A stretch of 64,000 nt of DNA from Streptacidiphilus rugosus AM-16 (GTDB lineage: Bacteria > Actinomycetota > Actinomycetes > Streptomycetales > Streptomycetaceae), in NCBI RefSeq assembly GCF_000744655.1, contig NZ_JQMJ01000001.1, forward strand, positions 248,001 to 312,000, in the 5' to 3' direction. The position numbers and the translations under genes are program-made. Positions 1 to 8,392 of the stretch are shown one piece after another; position 1 is the first letter of the stretch, and each line of letters begins with the position of its first letter. The notes beneath the pieces were generated by a model. The model made no database searches. It was not told the origin of the DNA and saw nothing but the letters and a program-made list of their open reading frames with translations.

Positions 1-262
1 GGTAGAGCTGGATGTAGAGGGTCAGCGAGGTGTGGCCCGGCGACAGCACGAAGCGGTCGCGGCCGACCCACTGCGCGTCGGAGGGGTCGTGGCGCAGGAA
101 GCGCTGGTAGATCAGGTACGCGGCCGGAGCCAGGCTCATCGCCGTACCGGGGTGGCCGTTTCCGACCTTCTGCACTGCGTCCGCCGCCAGGACGCGGACG
201 GTGTCGACCGCCCTCTGGTCAAGCTCGGTCCACTCGAAGGTGTTGCTCGGCGTCGTGCTCAC
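1..262 (-). CDS. tkt: Transketolase, N-terminal part (runs off the left edge)
   Basis: Thiamine-diphosphate enzyme of the non-oxidative pentose phosphate pathway that transfers two-carbon units between sugar phosphates in the cytosol. Only the first 87 codons are present. The translation opens with FEWTELDQRAVDTVRVLAAD and continues with KVGNGHPGTAMSLAPAAY and DRFVLSPGHTSLTLYIQLY, the signature N-terminal blocks of actinobacterial transketolases; the HP of NGHPG belongs to the cofactor site. The start is GTG at 262, with AAGGAG a short distance upstream. Family members are close to 700 residues, so most of the gene lies outside the window. It is probably a housekeeping gene unrelated to the accessory genes that follow. 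Confidence 0.9.
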   Translation of the reverse strand, partial: MSTTPSNTFEWTELDQRAVDTVRVLAADAVQKVGNGHPGTAMSLAPAAYLIYQRFLRHDPSDAQWVGRDRFVLSPGHTSLTLYIQLY

Positions 263-308
263 CCTGAATCAGGGCTCCTTCCGTCGGTTCTCGGTGTCGG
301 CCGGCGTC

Positions 309-1235
309 TCACGGCACCGTGATGATGATCTTTCCTCGGGTGTGTCCACCCATGCTGAGGCGCAAGGCCTGCGCGGCCTGCTCCAGGGGGAATTCGGCTG
401 CTACCTCAACGCGGAGCACCCCCCGCTCGGCGAGGGCCGAAAGTGCGGTCAGGTCGGCGGCGTCGGGCCGCACGAACAGGTAGCTTCCCCCCAGGCCGAG
501 TACTGCGGCATCGGCGATGGAGACAATCCGTTGGTGATCCTTGGTCAGGGCCGGGGAGGCCTGGAGGCCCGCGCCTCCGAAGAGGTCCAGGGTCGCGTCC
601 ACCCCCTCGGGGGACAAGGCGCGCACCTGATCGGCCAACTCGGGTCCGTAGGACACTGGTTCGGCCCCGAGTTCGCGCAGGAAACCGTGGTTCGCCTCGC
701 TGGCGGTCCCGATGACGCGTACTCCGAGGCTGCGCGCGATCTGGACGGCGAACTGTCCGACGCCGCCGGCGGCGGCATGGACCAGGACCGTCTCCCCGGC
801 CTGCAGGCGCAAATGCCTGACCAGTGACTGGTACGCGGTCAGCCCTGCCAGCGGGATGCCTGCGGATTCCTCGAAGGTGAGGTTGGTCGGCTTGTGTGCC
901 AACGTCCGCACGGGCGCCGCGACGAATTCGGCGAAGGTGCCGCGGCCGACCATGTCCTCGCGAACGTAGCCGATGACCTCGTCGCCCGGTTCGAATTCGG
1001 TGGCCCCCACGCCGACGCGCTCCACGATGCCGGCGACGTCCCAACCGGGGATGACGGGGAAGACCGCGTCGAGGAACGAGTCCAGATAGCCGGCCTGGAT
1101 CTTCCAGTCGACCGGGTTCACGGCGGCGGCCTTGACCCGGATGAGGGCGGTGTCGGGGCCGACCTTGGGATCGGAGACCTCCCCGTATTCCAAGGAGTCG
1201 GGTCCCCCGTACGACGCGTAGGTGATGGCTTTCAA
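309..1235 (-). CDS. NADP-dependent zinc-less quinone oxidoreductase (MDR superfamily)
   Basis: 308-residue medium-chain reductase predicted to reduce quinones or enones with NADPH. The GroES-like N-terminal half carries AAAVNPVDWKIQAGY (about 36-50) and the Rossmann half carries AAGGVGQFAVQIA (about 155-167), the nucleotide-binding motif of zeta-crystallin-like reductases. The cysteines of zinc alcohol dehydrogenases are absent. The start is TTG at 1235: AAGGAG lies five bases upstream and the family N-terminus MKAITYASYGG begins exactly there. The open frame extends much further upstream, but that part is antisense to the next gene. The upstream membrane protein gene ends 50 bases away on the same strand, so both may be one TetR-controlled operon. 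Confidence 0.9.
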   Translation of the reverse strand: MKAITYASYGGPDSLEYGEVSDPKVGPDTALIRVKAAAVNPVDWKIQAGYLDSFLDAVFPVIPGWDVAGIVERVGVGATEFEPGDEVIGYVREDMVGRGTFAEFVAAPVRTLAHKPTNLTFEESAGIPLAGLTAYQSLVRHLRLQAGETVLVHAAAGGVGQFAVQIARSLGVRVIGTASEANHGFLRELGAEPVSYGPELADQVRALSPEGVDATLDLFGGAGLQASPALTKDHQRIVSIADAAVLGLGGSYLFVRPDAADLTALSALAERGVLRVEVAAEFPLEQAAQALRLSMGGHTRGKIIITVP

Positions 1236-1285
1236 GTCGTGCTCCTTGCTGGGATGCTGGACGTCGGCGGTCGGCCGGACGGGGC

Positions 1286-2602
1286 TCAGGCGCTGGTCGG
1301 CGCCTCGCTCTCCAGGCCTGGTCGAGGTGCGCCGGGGGCTGCCCTGTGCAGTCCCTTGTGGTCGTAGTAGGAGGTCACCGCGAGACCGAAGGCGGTGGCT
1401 GCGACAGCCGAGAGCGCGATCGCGATCCAGGCGCGGGTGAGTCCGGCGCCTGCCTGGGCGTCGAAGTAGAGGATTGCGCGCGCCCCGTCGGTCAGCTGTC
1501 GCATCGGCTCGAACTGGGCGAGGAACCGGTAGAAGGACGGCAGGGTCTGCAGGGGGATCGTGGCGCCGGAGGAGGGCAGCGAGTAGGCGATGAAGATCAG
1601 CATGGCGATGGGCTGCCCGAGGCCGCCGAATGTGGCGAGCAGCGCCTGGACGCCGACGGAGATCGTTGCCGCCGCGCAGACGGAGTAGGCCCAGAGCAGT
1701 GGCACATGGGAGGCGTCCATGCCGACGAGGTACACCGCCGCCACCAGCACGAGCGTGGCCGCCACCGCGGACAGGGCGGCGGACATGGCGGCGGTGACCA
1801 GGAAGTGGTTCCGTCGGCTGATCCACTGCAGGGGGGCTTGCTGGCGCAACGGACCGATGTCGGCTGCGGCGTAGCCCAGCGCGACGTCCACGCTGTTGCT
1901 GATGATGTTGGCGCCGAGGAAGCCGGCCAGGACGAGCAGCAGGGTGTAGTAGAAGGCCGTAAGGCCAAGTCCGCTGTGGGATCCGAGAGGGTGGCCCACG
2001 GTGACGGTCGGTTTGACTGGATCCTGGAGCAGTAGCCACGTCGCGCCCGGCACTTTGCTCGGCGCGATCTGTGCGGTGAGCTGCTTGCCCAGGTTGGTGG
2101 AGACCGCCTGGACCGTCGCCTGAGCCGTGCTGGACGCGAGGGAGGACGCGAGGCTGCCCGCGGCGGGGTTCGTGTAGATGGTCATGGAGGGACGCACCGG
2201 CGTGCCCGGTGCCGTCGGTTCGGTCAGGTCTGCGACCGTGGCGCTGAAGTTCTGCGGAACCTCCAGTACGGAGTAGAGGTGTCCGTCGCCCAGTTCCTGC
2301 ATCGCCTTGTCGTGGCCGAGCAGCTGCCAGGAGATCTGGTTCTGCGGTGTTTGGGTGATCTGGCCGACGGCCTGCGCGCCCAGGTTCACCTGACGCCCGC
2401 CCAGTTCGGCCCCGGCGTCGGCGTTGACCAGGCCGATGGGCATGTGGTGCATGTCCCCGCGCGGGTTGAGGATGCCGCCCATGTAGGCGACCGTGAGGAG
2501 GACGGACACCACGCTAAGGATCACGGCGGGGAAGACCCAGACTCTGCGGACGCGCAGGACCTGACCGGCCTTGAGCCGTGGCTGCGGTTGCGGTGTCGTC
2601 AT
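1286..2602 (-). CDS. DUF3533/YhgE-like membrane protein
   Basis: 438-residue integral membrane protein. One membrane segment lies near the N-terminus (about 20-42), followed by a large extracytoplasmic region (to about 215) and then five or six hydrophobic segments, the layout of the DUF3533/SNG1/Pip (ABC-2 membrane-like) group linked to drug or solvent resistance. The N-terminus is basic (RLKAGQVLRVRRVWVFPAV). The start ATG at 2602 has GAGGAC upstream; a longer frame to 2752 would cross the operator region. It is divergent from the TetR gene at 2853, and two matching palindromes sit between them, so TetR-repressed efflux is the likely arrangement. The substrate cannot be told from sequence. 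Confidence 0.75.
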   Translation of the reverse strand: MTTPQPQPRLKAGQVLRVRRVWVFPAVILSVVSVLLTVAYMGGILNPRGDMHHMPIGLVNADAGAELGGRQVNLGAQAVGQITQTPQNQISWQLLGHDKAMQELGDGHLYSVLEVPQNFSATVADLTEPTAPGTPVRPSMTIYTNPAAGSLASSLASSTAQATVQAVSTNLGKQLTAQIAPSKVPGATWLLLQDPVKPTVTVGHPLGSHSGLGLTAFYYTLLLVLAGFLGANIISNSVDVALGYAAADIGPLRQQAPLQWISRRNHFLVTAAMSAALSAVAATLVLVAAVYLVGMDASHVPLLWAYSVCAAATISVGVQALLATFGGLGQPIAMLIFIAYSLPSSGATIPLQTLPSFYRFLAQFEPMRQLTDGARAILYFDAQAGAGLTRAWIAIALSAVAATAFGLAVTSYYDHKGLHRAAPGAPRPGLESEAPTSA

Positions 2603-2673
2603 GGTCGGTCCTCGCTTTCCCGGGCCGGCGGCCTCAGGTGGAGTGCCGCGGGAAAGCGATCTAAGCATGTCAT

Positions 2674-2686
2674 GACAAGCATTGTC
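2674..2686. promoter_or_regulatory. Probable TetR operator, copy 1
   Basis: GACAAGCATTGTC is an inverted repeat of type GACAA-N3-TTGTC. It lies 72 bases upstream of the membrane protein start and is matched by a second copy at 2809-2821 in the same divergent intergenic region. Size and symmetry suit a TetR dimer. The assignment to the adjacent regulator is inferred from position. Confidence 0.65.
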
Positions 2687-2808
2687 GAAGCATGAACAGG
2701 CGAGCCTTCGGGCACACCTGGAAGTACCCCGCAGCCAGGATGAGTGTTGCATTCATGACAGGCATGGGAGTGCCGCGGTCTGCATAGGTTTTCGCGGTGT
2801 TACGCTGA

Positions 2809-2821
2809 GACAAGTATTGTC
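2809..2821. promoter_or_regulatory. Probable TetR operator, copy 2
   Basis: GACAAGTATTGTC has perfect five-base arms around GTA. It lies 32 bases upstream of the TetR start codon, where a bound repressor would cover the regulator's own promoter. It differs from copy 1 at one central base. Related sites occur at 26356-26368 and 50507-50534. Confidence 0.7.
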
Positions 2822-2852
2822 ACAGCACACTTCCAGTCAGTTGAGCGGATTC

Positions 2853-3488
2853 ATGTCATCCGACGCCAAAGCGGCAAACGCAATCCCCGAGCAGCAGATC
2901 CTCGACTCGGCCTACCAGCTCCTGCTCGCCCACGGCCCGCTCCGGCTGACCATGGCCGACCTCGCCCGCCGTTCCGGGGTCTCCCGCACCACTCTCTACC
3001 GGCGCTGGGGATCGGTGGACGAGGTGCTGGCCGCCCTGCTCGTCCGCGCGTGTGCGCGGGTGGTCGAAGAGGCCCTTCCCGATGAGGGCCGTGGAGCCCG
3101 GTCCACCGCGCGCCTGGTCGACGGCATCGTCGGCCTCGTCCGCGGCTTCCGTCGCGACCCCCTCCTGCGATCGATCATCGAGATCGACCCCGACTACTTG
3201 ACCCCCTACCTCGTCAGGGAACGCAGCGCGAGCGCGGACTATCAACTGGCCACGCTGGAAGCCGCACTCGACCACGGCATGGCGGCCGGGGTCGTGCGCC
3301 GCGCGGACCCGCAACTCCTCGCGCGTTCGGTACTGCTCGTCATCCGGTCCTTCATCCTCACCGGCCAGGTCTTCGTCGGTGCTGCCGACCTCGACGACCC
3401 GGAAATGGACAGGCTCGACGCCGAACTGCGCCGCATGATCACCGCATACCTGGCACCACCCGCGCTTGACGCCTGGGCTGCCGCATAA
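2853..3488 (+). CDS. TetR/AcrR family transcriptional regulator
   Basis: 211-residue repressor. The N-terminal helix-turn-helix is clear: ILDSAYQLLLAHGPLRLTMA, then LARRSGVSRTTLYRRWGS (about 36-53). The rest is a helical ligand-binding domain without an obvious subfamily. The start ATG at 2853 was chosen because family proteins begin about 15-20 residues before the first helix; the longer frame to 2682 would translate through the second operator. The gene is divergent from the DUF3533 membrane protein with two operators between them, so autoregulation and control of the efflux-type gene are expected. Confidence 0.9.
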   Translation: MSSDAKAANAIPEQQILDSAYQLLLAHGPLRLTMADLARRSGVSRTTLYRRWGSVDEVLAALLVRACARVVEEALPDEGRGARSTARLVDGIVGLVRGFRRDPLLRSIIEIDPDYLTPYLVRERSASADYQLATLEAALDHGMAAGVVRRADPQLLARSVLLVIRSFILTGQVFVGAADLDDPEMDRLDAELRRMITAYLAPPALDAWAAA

Positions 3489-3585
3489 GACCGCACCAGC
3501 CCTCGAGGTCGCCCCGCCAGCCACCCCTGAGCGTCTGCCCGGCCACGCCGAGAGCCTACGGCGGCCAAGGAACCAAGGAACCAAC

Positions 3586-4035
3586 ATGAGCCTGCTGTGC
3601 CTGATCACCAACCGGAAAAATCGTCCCTGCCGGGTGGCCGAGGTCATGCGACCCCATGTGGCCCGCACCACCAGCATCATGGCCGACCTCGAACGCGTCA
3701 TTGGGCCCCGCCAACTGGCCCGCCTGGTCCGCGGCTACCGAAACCGGCTCACATGCCTCGACCTGCTGCACCCCGACGCGGCCGACCGCCTGGCTGCCTA
3801 CGCCTACGGCACGGGGAACGTCTACGTCGTCGCCGCGCCAGGGCAGGTCTGGGAAACGGTTTCGGAGAACGTCTCCCCCGAGCGCATCACCGTCCGGGAG
3901 ATCGACAACTGTCCCGCCAGGGGTCCGGTGGCCATTTACGACCACGGCGCGGCCACGGATGCGAGCATTCCGCTCAACGCCCTCGACACGCTCTATCAAC
4001 TCGTGGCCTGGCCGTCCGACCAGACCCTGCCGTAA
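3586..4035 (+). CDS. Hypothetical protein, paralogue of the gene at 54095-54460
   Basis: 149-residue protein of unrecognised family. Its core matches the 121-residue product at 54095-54460: both have LERVIG, then LVR.Y and DLL, GNVYV.AAPGQVW, an EN..P..IT..EID block, GPVAIY, and a closing LNALDTLY.L..WPS. This copy has about 30 extra N-terminal residues (MSLLCLITNRKNRPCRVAEV). No signal peptide or membrane segment is evident. The start ATG at 3586 has AAGGAA upstream; an internal ATG in front of ADLERVIG would give a product the size of the paralogue. It lies downstream of tetR but 97 bases away, so co-transcription is uncertain. Confidence 0.7.
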   Translation: MSLLCLITNRKNRPCRVAEVMRPHVARTTSIMADLERVIGPRQLARLVRGYRNRLTCLDLLHPDAADRLAAYAYGTGNVYVVAAPGQVWETVSENVSPERITVREIDNCPARGPVAIYDHGAATDASIPLNALDTLYQLVAWPSDQTLP

Positions 4036-4061
4036 CGGCGACCTCGCCGAAGCGCCTCACC

Positions 4062-4553
4062 CTAGGTGAGGGACTCGTCCAGTACGACGTCGGACCGGGC
4101 CGGGTGCACGCTCCCGGGATCGATCACACACGTGAGCAGATGCAGGGTACGGACGTTCTCCCTGGGCAGCCTCGCCAGGAACCCGTCACAGGTGTGGAAC
4201 ATCCCGCCGCCGCGACCGCACGCATGCGGATCATCCGCGGTGCAGGGCCGGGAAGGTGAAGGGAGCCTGTCGCCGACGGTCCACAGGCTGTCCTCGCACG
4301 CCATCACGGCACGGACCTGAGCCAACTCCGTGCCGTTGACACCAGTGAGCGGGGCATTGCAGAGCACGTCCCCGGCCCGCTTGACGGCCACCACGCGCTG
4401 CGGCGAACTGCTGGCGGCCAGCAGCGACCGAGCGACGGACAGGGACAGGTCCGCACCGGGCTGCGCATAGAGCAGCACCTGCAGGCCTCCCGGGACGAAT
4501 GTCGTGGTCTGGGCCCGTCGTGCCCTGTGCCCGACGATGTAGGCGTGCTGCAT
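4062..4553 (-). CDS. Putative adhesin (Stv-like) domain protein
   Basis: 163-residue protein. The N-terminal half, with TTTFVPGGLQVLLYAQPGAD and a following helix, resembles the small putative adhesin (Stv) domain proteins common in Streptomyces. The C-terminal half has several cysteines (ACEDSLW, RPCTADDPHACGRG, MFHTCDGF, HLLTCVID). The start ATG at 4553 is preceded by GGGAG at proper distance; the frame stays open to 4775 but that part has no SD. It is divergent from the NlpC/Nudix gene at 4778, and such genes often sit beside secreted or toxin-like proteins. Function unproven; the family call rests on resemblance only. Confidence 0.55.
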   Translation of the reverse strand: MQHAYIVGHRARRAQTTTFVPGGLQVLLYAQPGADLSLSVARSLLAASSSPQRVVAVKRAGDVLCNAPLTGVNGTELAQVRAVMACEDSLWTVGDRLPSPSRPCTADDPHACGRGGGMFHTCDGFLARLPRENVRTLHLLTCVIDPGSVHPARSDVVLDESLT

Positions 4554-4777
4554 GACTGCTCCCGTTCCTAGCCCTTGGGTGCGCGGGTTCAGCGAAATAT
4601 AGGTTCCGCGGACCGTGCCGTTGCTGCCCGATCGAGCAGGTGCCCAGGCAGCCGTCCGGACGGCGTCGGGGGCACGGATCACGGCACTGCTTGCGACATC
4701 CGACACGGCTGCGACCCTTTGCTGCCCCTGCCCACCCTGACCACCGGTTCGGGAAAGGGGGAGCAGGGAGCACATGC

Positions 4778-5956
4778 ATGAGCGTCGAGGGATCGGGTCA
4801 CCGCAACCATGCCGATGGTCGCCAACGGGACGGTCGCCTGGCCCTGTCTCCCCGGATGGCCGTGCAACGCGTGGCCCGGCCCTCTGCCGGTCGCCACGAC
4901 GGGCCGCTGGTCAAGGATCTCAGCCGCGGTGACTGGAGCACCCATCTGATCAACGGAGCCCTGGACTGGGACGACTGGGACGGATGCACCTACCCGCACC
5001 GGCGCAACGGGGAAGGGCAAGGCACGCTCGTCCGTCCCCGGTTGACCGGCCTCCCCCCGGAACGACGCGCCGTCGTGGAACGGGCACTTGAGCGATCCGA
5101 CCGTCGACTGGGCTACAGCCAGGGAGCGGAGACCAACGGCTACCGGGTCGACTGCTCAGGGCTCGTCTCCTGCGCCTGGGGCCTGCCGAGCCCGGGACTG
5201 ACGACCCGCACTCTGGTCGATCCCGCCGTTTCACGCCCGATCGGCAAGGACGACCTACTGCCGGGAGACGCGCTCGTCGGACCGGGTCACGTCGTGCTGT
5301 TCGCGGGCTGGGCAGACGCCGAACACACGTCGTACGTGGCGATCGAGGACTGCGGGCGGCTGGGGACCGTCACACACATCCTTCCGTACCCCTACCCGCA
5401 GCCGTCCGACGACTATCGGCCCTACCGCCTGAACATCGGGCCCACCGGCGGGCCCACCGCCGTCCCCCAGTTCCAGGAGGGCGCTCCGGCGAGGTACCGG
5501 TCCGCGGCCGGGGCGCTGTTCACCGATGACCGTGACAGAGTTCTCCTGGTCAAACCCTCCTACAAGCCGCTGTGGGAGATCCCGGGCGGGTGCGTGGAAG
5601 AGGGGGAGTCCCCGCTGGACGCATGCGTGCGGGAGGTGTTCGAGGAACTGTCGATCCGGCCGTTCATCGGGTCGGCGCTCGTGGTCGAGTGGGTCGAGGG
5701 GACGGACCGCCAGGGGCACTTCCTCGTCGTCTTCGACGGTGGAACGCTCAGTGCCGCGCACCGGCAGTCCGCCAGACCCGACGGCATGGAGGTCCTGGCC
5801 TTCAGCTGGTTCGCTGTCCCAGAGTTGGACAACGTGCTCGTCCCCGCCCTGGCAGGACGCGTGACCCGGGCCCTTGACGCACGCAGAGCGCGCCGCACCG
5901 CCTACCTCGAACGCGGACGCGCCGACCGCCTGCCGGCCGGCTCGGCGGGGGAGTGA
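4778..5956 (+). CDS. NlpC/P60-like domain fused to a Nudix hydrolase
   Basis: 392-residue two-domain protein. Residues about 110-210 look like an NlpC/P60 cysteine hydrolase: VDCSGLVSCAWG supplies Cys, and GDALVGPGHVVLFAGW supplies His. Residues about 235-370 form a Nudix domain with an intact box, GGCVEEGESPLDACVREVFE followed by ELSI, so GX5EX7REUXEEXGU is present. There is no signal peptide, which is odd for a peptidoglycan-type peptidase and suggests a cytosolic substrate or an intracellular processing role. The start ATG at 4778 has GGGAG upstream; the longer frame would overlap the divergent neighbour's leader. The combination suggests peptide or amide hydrolysis coupled to nucleoside-diphosphate chemistry, but that is inference. 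Confidence 0.75.
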   Translation: MSVEGSGHRNHADGRQRDGRLALSPRMAVQRVARPSAGRHDGPLVKDLSRGDWSTHLINGALDWDDWDGCTYPHRRNGEGQGTLVRPRLTGLPPERRAVVERALERSDRRLGYSQGAETNGYRVDCSGLVSCAWGLPSPGLTTRTLVDPAVSRPIGKDDLLPGDALVGPGHVVLFAGWADAEHTSYVAIEDCGRLGTVTHILPYPYPQPSDDYRPYRLNIGPTGGPTAVPQFQEGAPARYRSAAGALFTDDRDRVLLVKPSYKPLWEIPGGCVEEGESPLDACVREVFEELSIRPFIGSALVVEWVEGTDRQGHFLVVFDGGTLSAAHRQSARPDGMEVLAFSWFAVPELDNVLVPALAGRVTRALDARRARRTAYLERGRADRLPAGSAGE

Positions 5957-6204
5957 CCCGAGGCACTGCGGGGAGGTCGGGACCGGACCGGCCCGCCCAC
6001 CCGAATACCGTTGCTGATTCCGTGGTCAGGTACGTGCCCACTCCGCGAGCTTCACATGATCATCATCCGTGACTGCAAGTGACTACGATTGACTACGCAG
6101 GGTGTAACAGTTCACGACCCTCACCGCGCGACAGCGCCGCGGTCTCCTGGTGAGATGGATATGAGTCCGTACGGAACCGCACACCCACGCGACGAGGAGT
6201 CAGC

Positions 6205-6681
6205 ATGCCGACGGTCGACAGTCCCCTCACGCAGGACGAGCGAGTCGTCACTTCCGAGGTGCTGCAGGGCACCCTCGTAGACCTGCTGGATCTCGCCCTG
6301 GTCGGCAAGCAGATGCACTGGAACGTCTACGGCCCGCGTTTCCGGTCGGTCCATCTGCAGCTCGACGAGCTCGTCGAGCTGGCACGTCTGCACGCGGACG
6401 CGGTCGCCGAACGTGCCGCCACCATCGGGTCCCCGCCTGACGGCAGGGCCGGGACCATCGCGGCGACCAGCGGGATCGCATCCCCGGCGGGCGGCTGGGT
6501 CAAGGACGACGAGGCGGTCGCGACCCTGGTGGCTGCGCTGCGCTCCGTCATCACACGGTTGCGTGAGCGGATCCCACGCGCAGGCGACCACGACCCGGTG
6601 AGCCAGGACCTCCTCATCGGCATCACCGCCGACCTGGAGAAGCAGTCCTGGATGTTCCAGGCCGAGCACTCGTCCGGCTGA
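6205..6681 (+). CDS. dps: Dps family ferritin-like DNA-protection protein
   Basis: 158-residue mini-ferritin that oxidises and stores iron and protects DNA in starved or oxidatively stressed cells. The ferroxidase ligands are visible in KQMHWNVYGPRF (His) and FRSVHLQLDELVELARLHAD (His and Asp). C-terminal helices include LEKQSWMFQAEHS. Length is typical for Dps. GAGGAG sits just upstream of the ATG. The gene stands alone, with about 250 non-coding bases before it and a convergent GlxA-type regulator after it. Confidence 0.9.
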   Translation: MPTVDSPLTQDERVVTSEVLQGTLVDLLDLALVGKQMHWNVYGPRFRSVHLQLDELVELARLHADAVAERAATIGSPPDGRAGTIAATSGIASPAGGWVKDDEAVATLVAALRSVITRLRERIPRAGDHDPVSQDLLIGITADLEKQSWMFQAEHSSG

Positions 6682-6741
6682 TGAGGCTGCTTGGTGCTCC
6701 GGTCTGGAGACGTACGCGGTGGAACAACAAATGATCCGGGG

Positions 6742-7695
6742 TCAGCGACTGGTCCGGAATACGCGTCGATACTGCCGCGGTGATGTTCCGAACTGCTGTT
6801 GGAAGTGCTGGCGCAGCGAGGTGCCGGTGCCGAATCCGCAGCGCCGGGAGACCTCCTCGATCGGTGTATCGCTCGTTTCCAGCAGGCGCCGGGCCGAGTA
6901 GAGGCGTTGATGCAGCAGCCAGCGCGCCGGGCTGGTTCCCGTGGAGTCGTGGAAACGGCGGGCGAAGGTGCGCTCGGTGAGTGACACGATCTTCGCCATG
7001 TCCGCGACCGTCCAGGGGCGCTCCAGCGTGGCCAGGACCTCTTCCCGCACGCGGGCGATGGCGTCGCCCGCGCGGATGGCGGGTATCGGGGCGGCGATGA
7101 ACTGGGCTTGGCCGCCCGCGCGGAAGGGTGCGGTGACCATGGCGCGGGCCACTGCGGTGGCGGTCATGTCGCCGTGGCTCTGACCGATCAGGTGGAGGCA
7201 GAGGTCGATGCCGGCGGCAACGCCTGCTGATGTCCAGACCTGGCCGTCGCCGGTGAACAACACGTTCGGGTCGACGGTCACAGCCGGATGGCGTTGCGCG
7301 AGGTCGTCGGCGAAGGCCCAATGGGTGGTGGCGATCCGCCCGTCCAGGAGGCCGGCGGATGCGAGCACGAACGCCCCCGCACACAGGGACGCCACTGGAG
7401 TACCGCGCTCATACACCCTCTGGAGGGCATGGAGTACCGGGTCCGGCGCCTGCATCGTGTGGTCCTCCAGGCCGGGCACGATGACGAGGTCACATCGCGC
7501 GAGCGCGTCCAGGCCGTGCTCGGGCCTGTGCAACAGGCCCGAGCCGAGCCGCACTGGACGCTTGCTCGGGGCGCACACGATCAGTTCGGCCAGTGGTGAC
7601 TGGGGGAGCGTCTGATGACGTCCCCAGACTTCGTTGACCACCGCGTAGTCGAATGTTCGGACTGCGTCGAAGATGATCAGGCCAACTGTGCCCAA
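6742..7695 (-). CDS. GlxA-like transcriptional regulator (DJ-1/PfpI domain plus AraC HTH)
   Basis: 317-residue regulator. Residues 1-190 form a DJ-1/PfpI (class I glutamine amidotransferase-like) domain with the nucleophile-elbow region SLCAGAFVLASAGLLDGR. Residues about 210-310 form an AraC-type double helix-turn-helix: WTVADMAKIVSLTERTFARR and IEEVSRRCGFGTGTSLRQHF. Such proteins sense small molecules and usually control a nearby oxidoreductase. It lies 22 bases downstream of the nitroreductase gene on the same strand, so they are probably co-transcribed. Confidence 0.9.
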   Translation of the reverse strand: MGTVGLIIFDAVRTFDYAVVNEVWGRHQTLPQSPLAELIVCAPSKRPVRLGSGLLHRPEHGLDALARCDLVIVPGLEDHTMQAPDPVLHALQRVYERGTPVASLCAGAFVLASAGLLDGRIATTHWAFADDLAQRHPAVTVDPNVLFTGDGQVWTSAGVAAGIDLCLHLIGQSHGDMTATAVARAMVTAPFRAGGQAQFIAAPIPAIRAGDAIARVREEVLATLERPWTVADMAKIVSLTERTFARRFHDSTGTSPARWLLHQRLYSARRLLETSDTPIEEVSRRCGFGTGTSLRQHFQQQFGTSPRQYRRVFRTSR

Positions 7696-7717
7696 GGCCG
7701 CGCCCCGCTGTCTGCCG

Positions 7718-8392
7718 TCAGCCGTGGAAGGTCACCGACTCCTCGATCGGCGCCCGTCCGATCCGGGGGTTCTGGTTCGCCCAGTCCTTGTCTGCATACC
7801 CGAGTGATATGCCGAACAGCAGCTTCTGGTCGTCGGAGATGCCAAGCGATTCGCGAACCGTATCGGCGTAGAAGCCCAGTGTAGTCTGCGCGATACTTCC
7901 GATCCCACGAGCGGCGAGCGCGAGCAGAAGAGTCTGGGCGTACATTCCGACGTCGGCCGCGACACGGGCGCCGCCGAAGGCGGGCATGAACAGGAGGATG
8001 ACGTGTGGCGCTCCGTAGAATTCGAGGTTGCGGCGCGTGACCGCGTTGCGTCCCTCAATGTCGTCCCTGGCCACGCCGAGGGCTTCGAATCGCGCCTTTG
8101 CCTGGTCCCGCATACGTTGACCGTAGGCACCGTCATAGACTTTCCCGTCGAACGGGAAATCCAGCGTGAGCCGGGCCTCGTCGTGTGCGCGGATCAGATC
8201 TCCGCTCAGCTTTTCGCGAGCCGTTCCGGTGACGACGTGCGCGATCCACGGCTGGGTGTTGGAGTTTGACGGCGTGGACTGCGCATCGTCGAGTACGCCT
8301 CGCAGGACCTCGTCTGGAACGGTCCTGTCGAGGAACGAGCGAATCGCACGGCGGGTGCGGAGGGTTTCGTCGAACGACATGGTCGGTGTCAC
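7718..8392 (-). CDS. Nitroreductase family protein
   Basis: 224-residue FMN-dependent nitroreductase. The N-terminal TRRAIRSFLDRTVPDEVL and STPSNSNTQPW motifs are typical FMN-phosphate and isoalloxazine contacts; the C-terminal GISLGYADKDWANQNPRIGR matches the family's closing segment. It should reduce nitro compounds or quinones with NAD(P)H. The GTG start at 8392 gives MTPTMSF; an ATG four codons later is possible. It is the first gene of a likely two-gene unit with the GlxA-type regulator. Confidence 0.9.
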   Translation of the reverse strand: MTPTMSFDETLRTRRAIRSFLDRTVPDEVLRGVLDDAQSTPSNSNTQPWIAHVVTGTAREKLSGDLIRAHDEARLTLDFPFDGKVYDGAYGQRMRDQAKARFEALGVARDDIEGRNAVTRRNLEFYGAPHVILLFMPAFGGARVAADVGMYAQTLLLALAARGIGSIAQTTLGFYADTVRESLGISDDQKLLFGISLGYADKDWANQNPRIGRAPIEESVTFHG

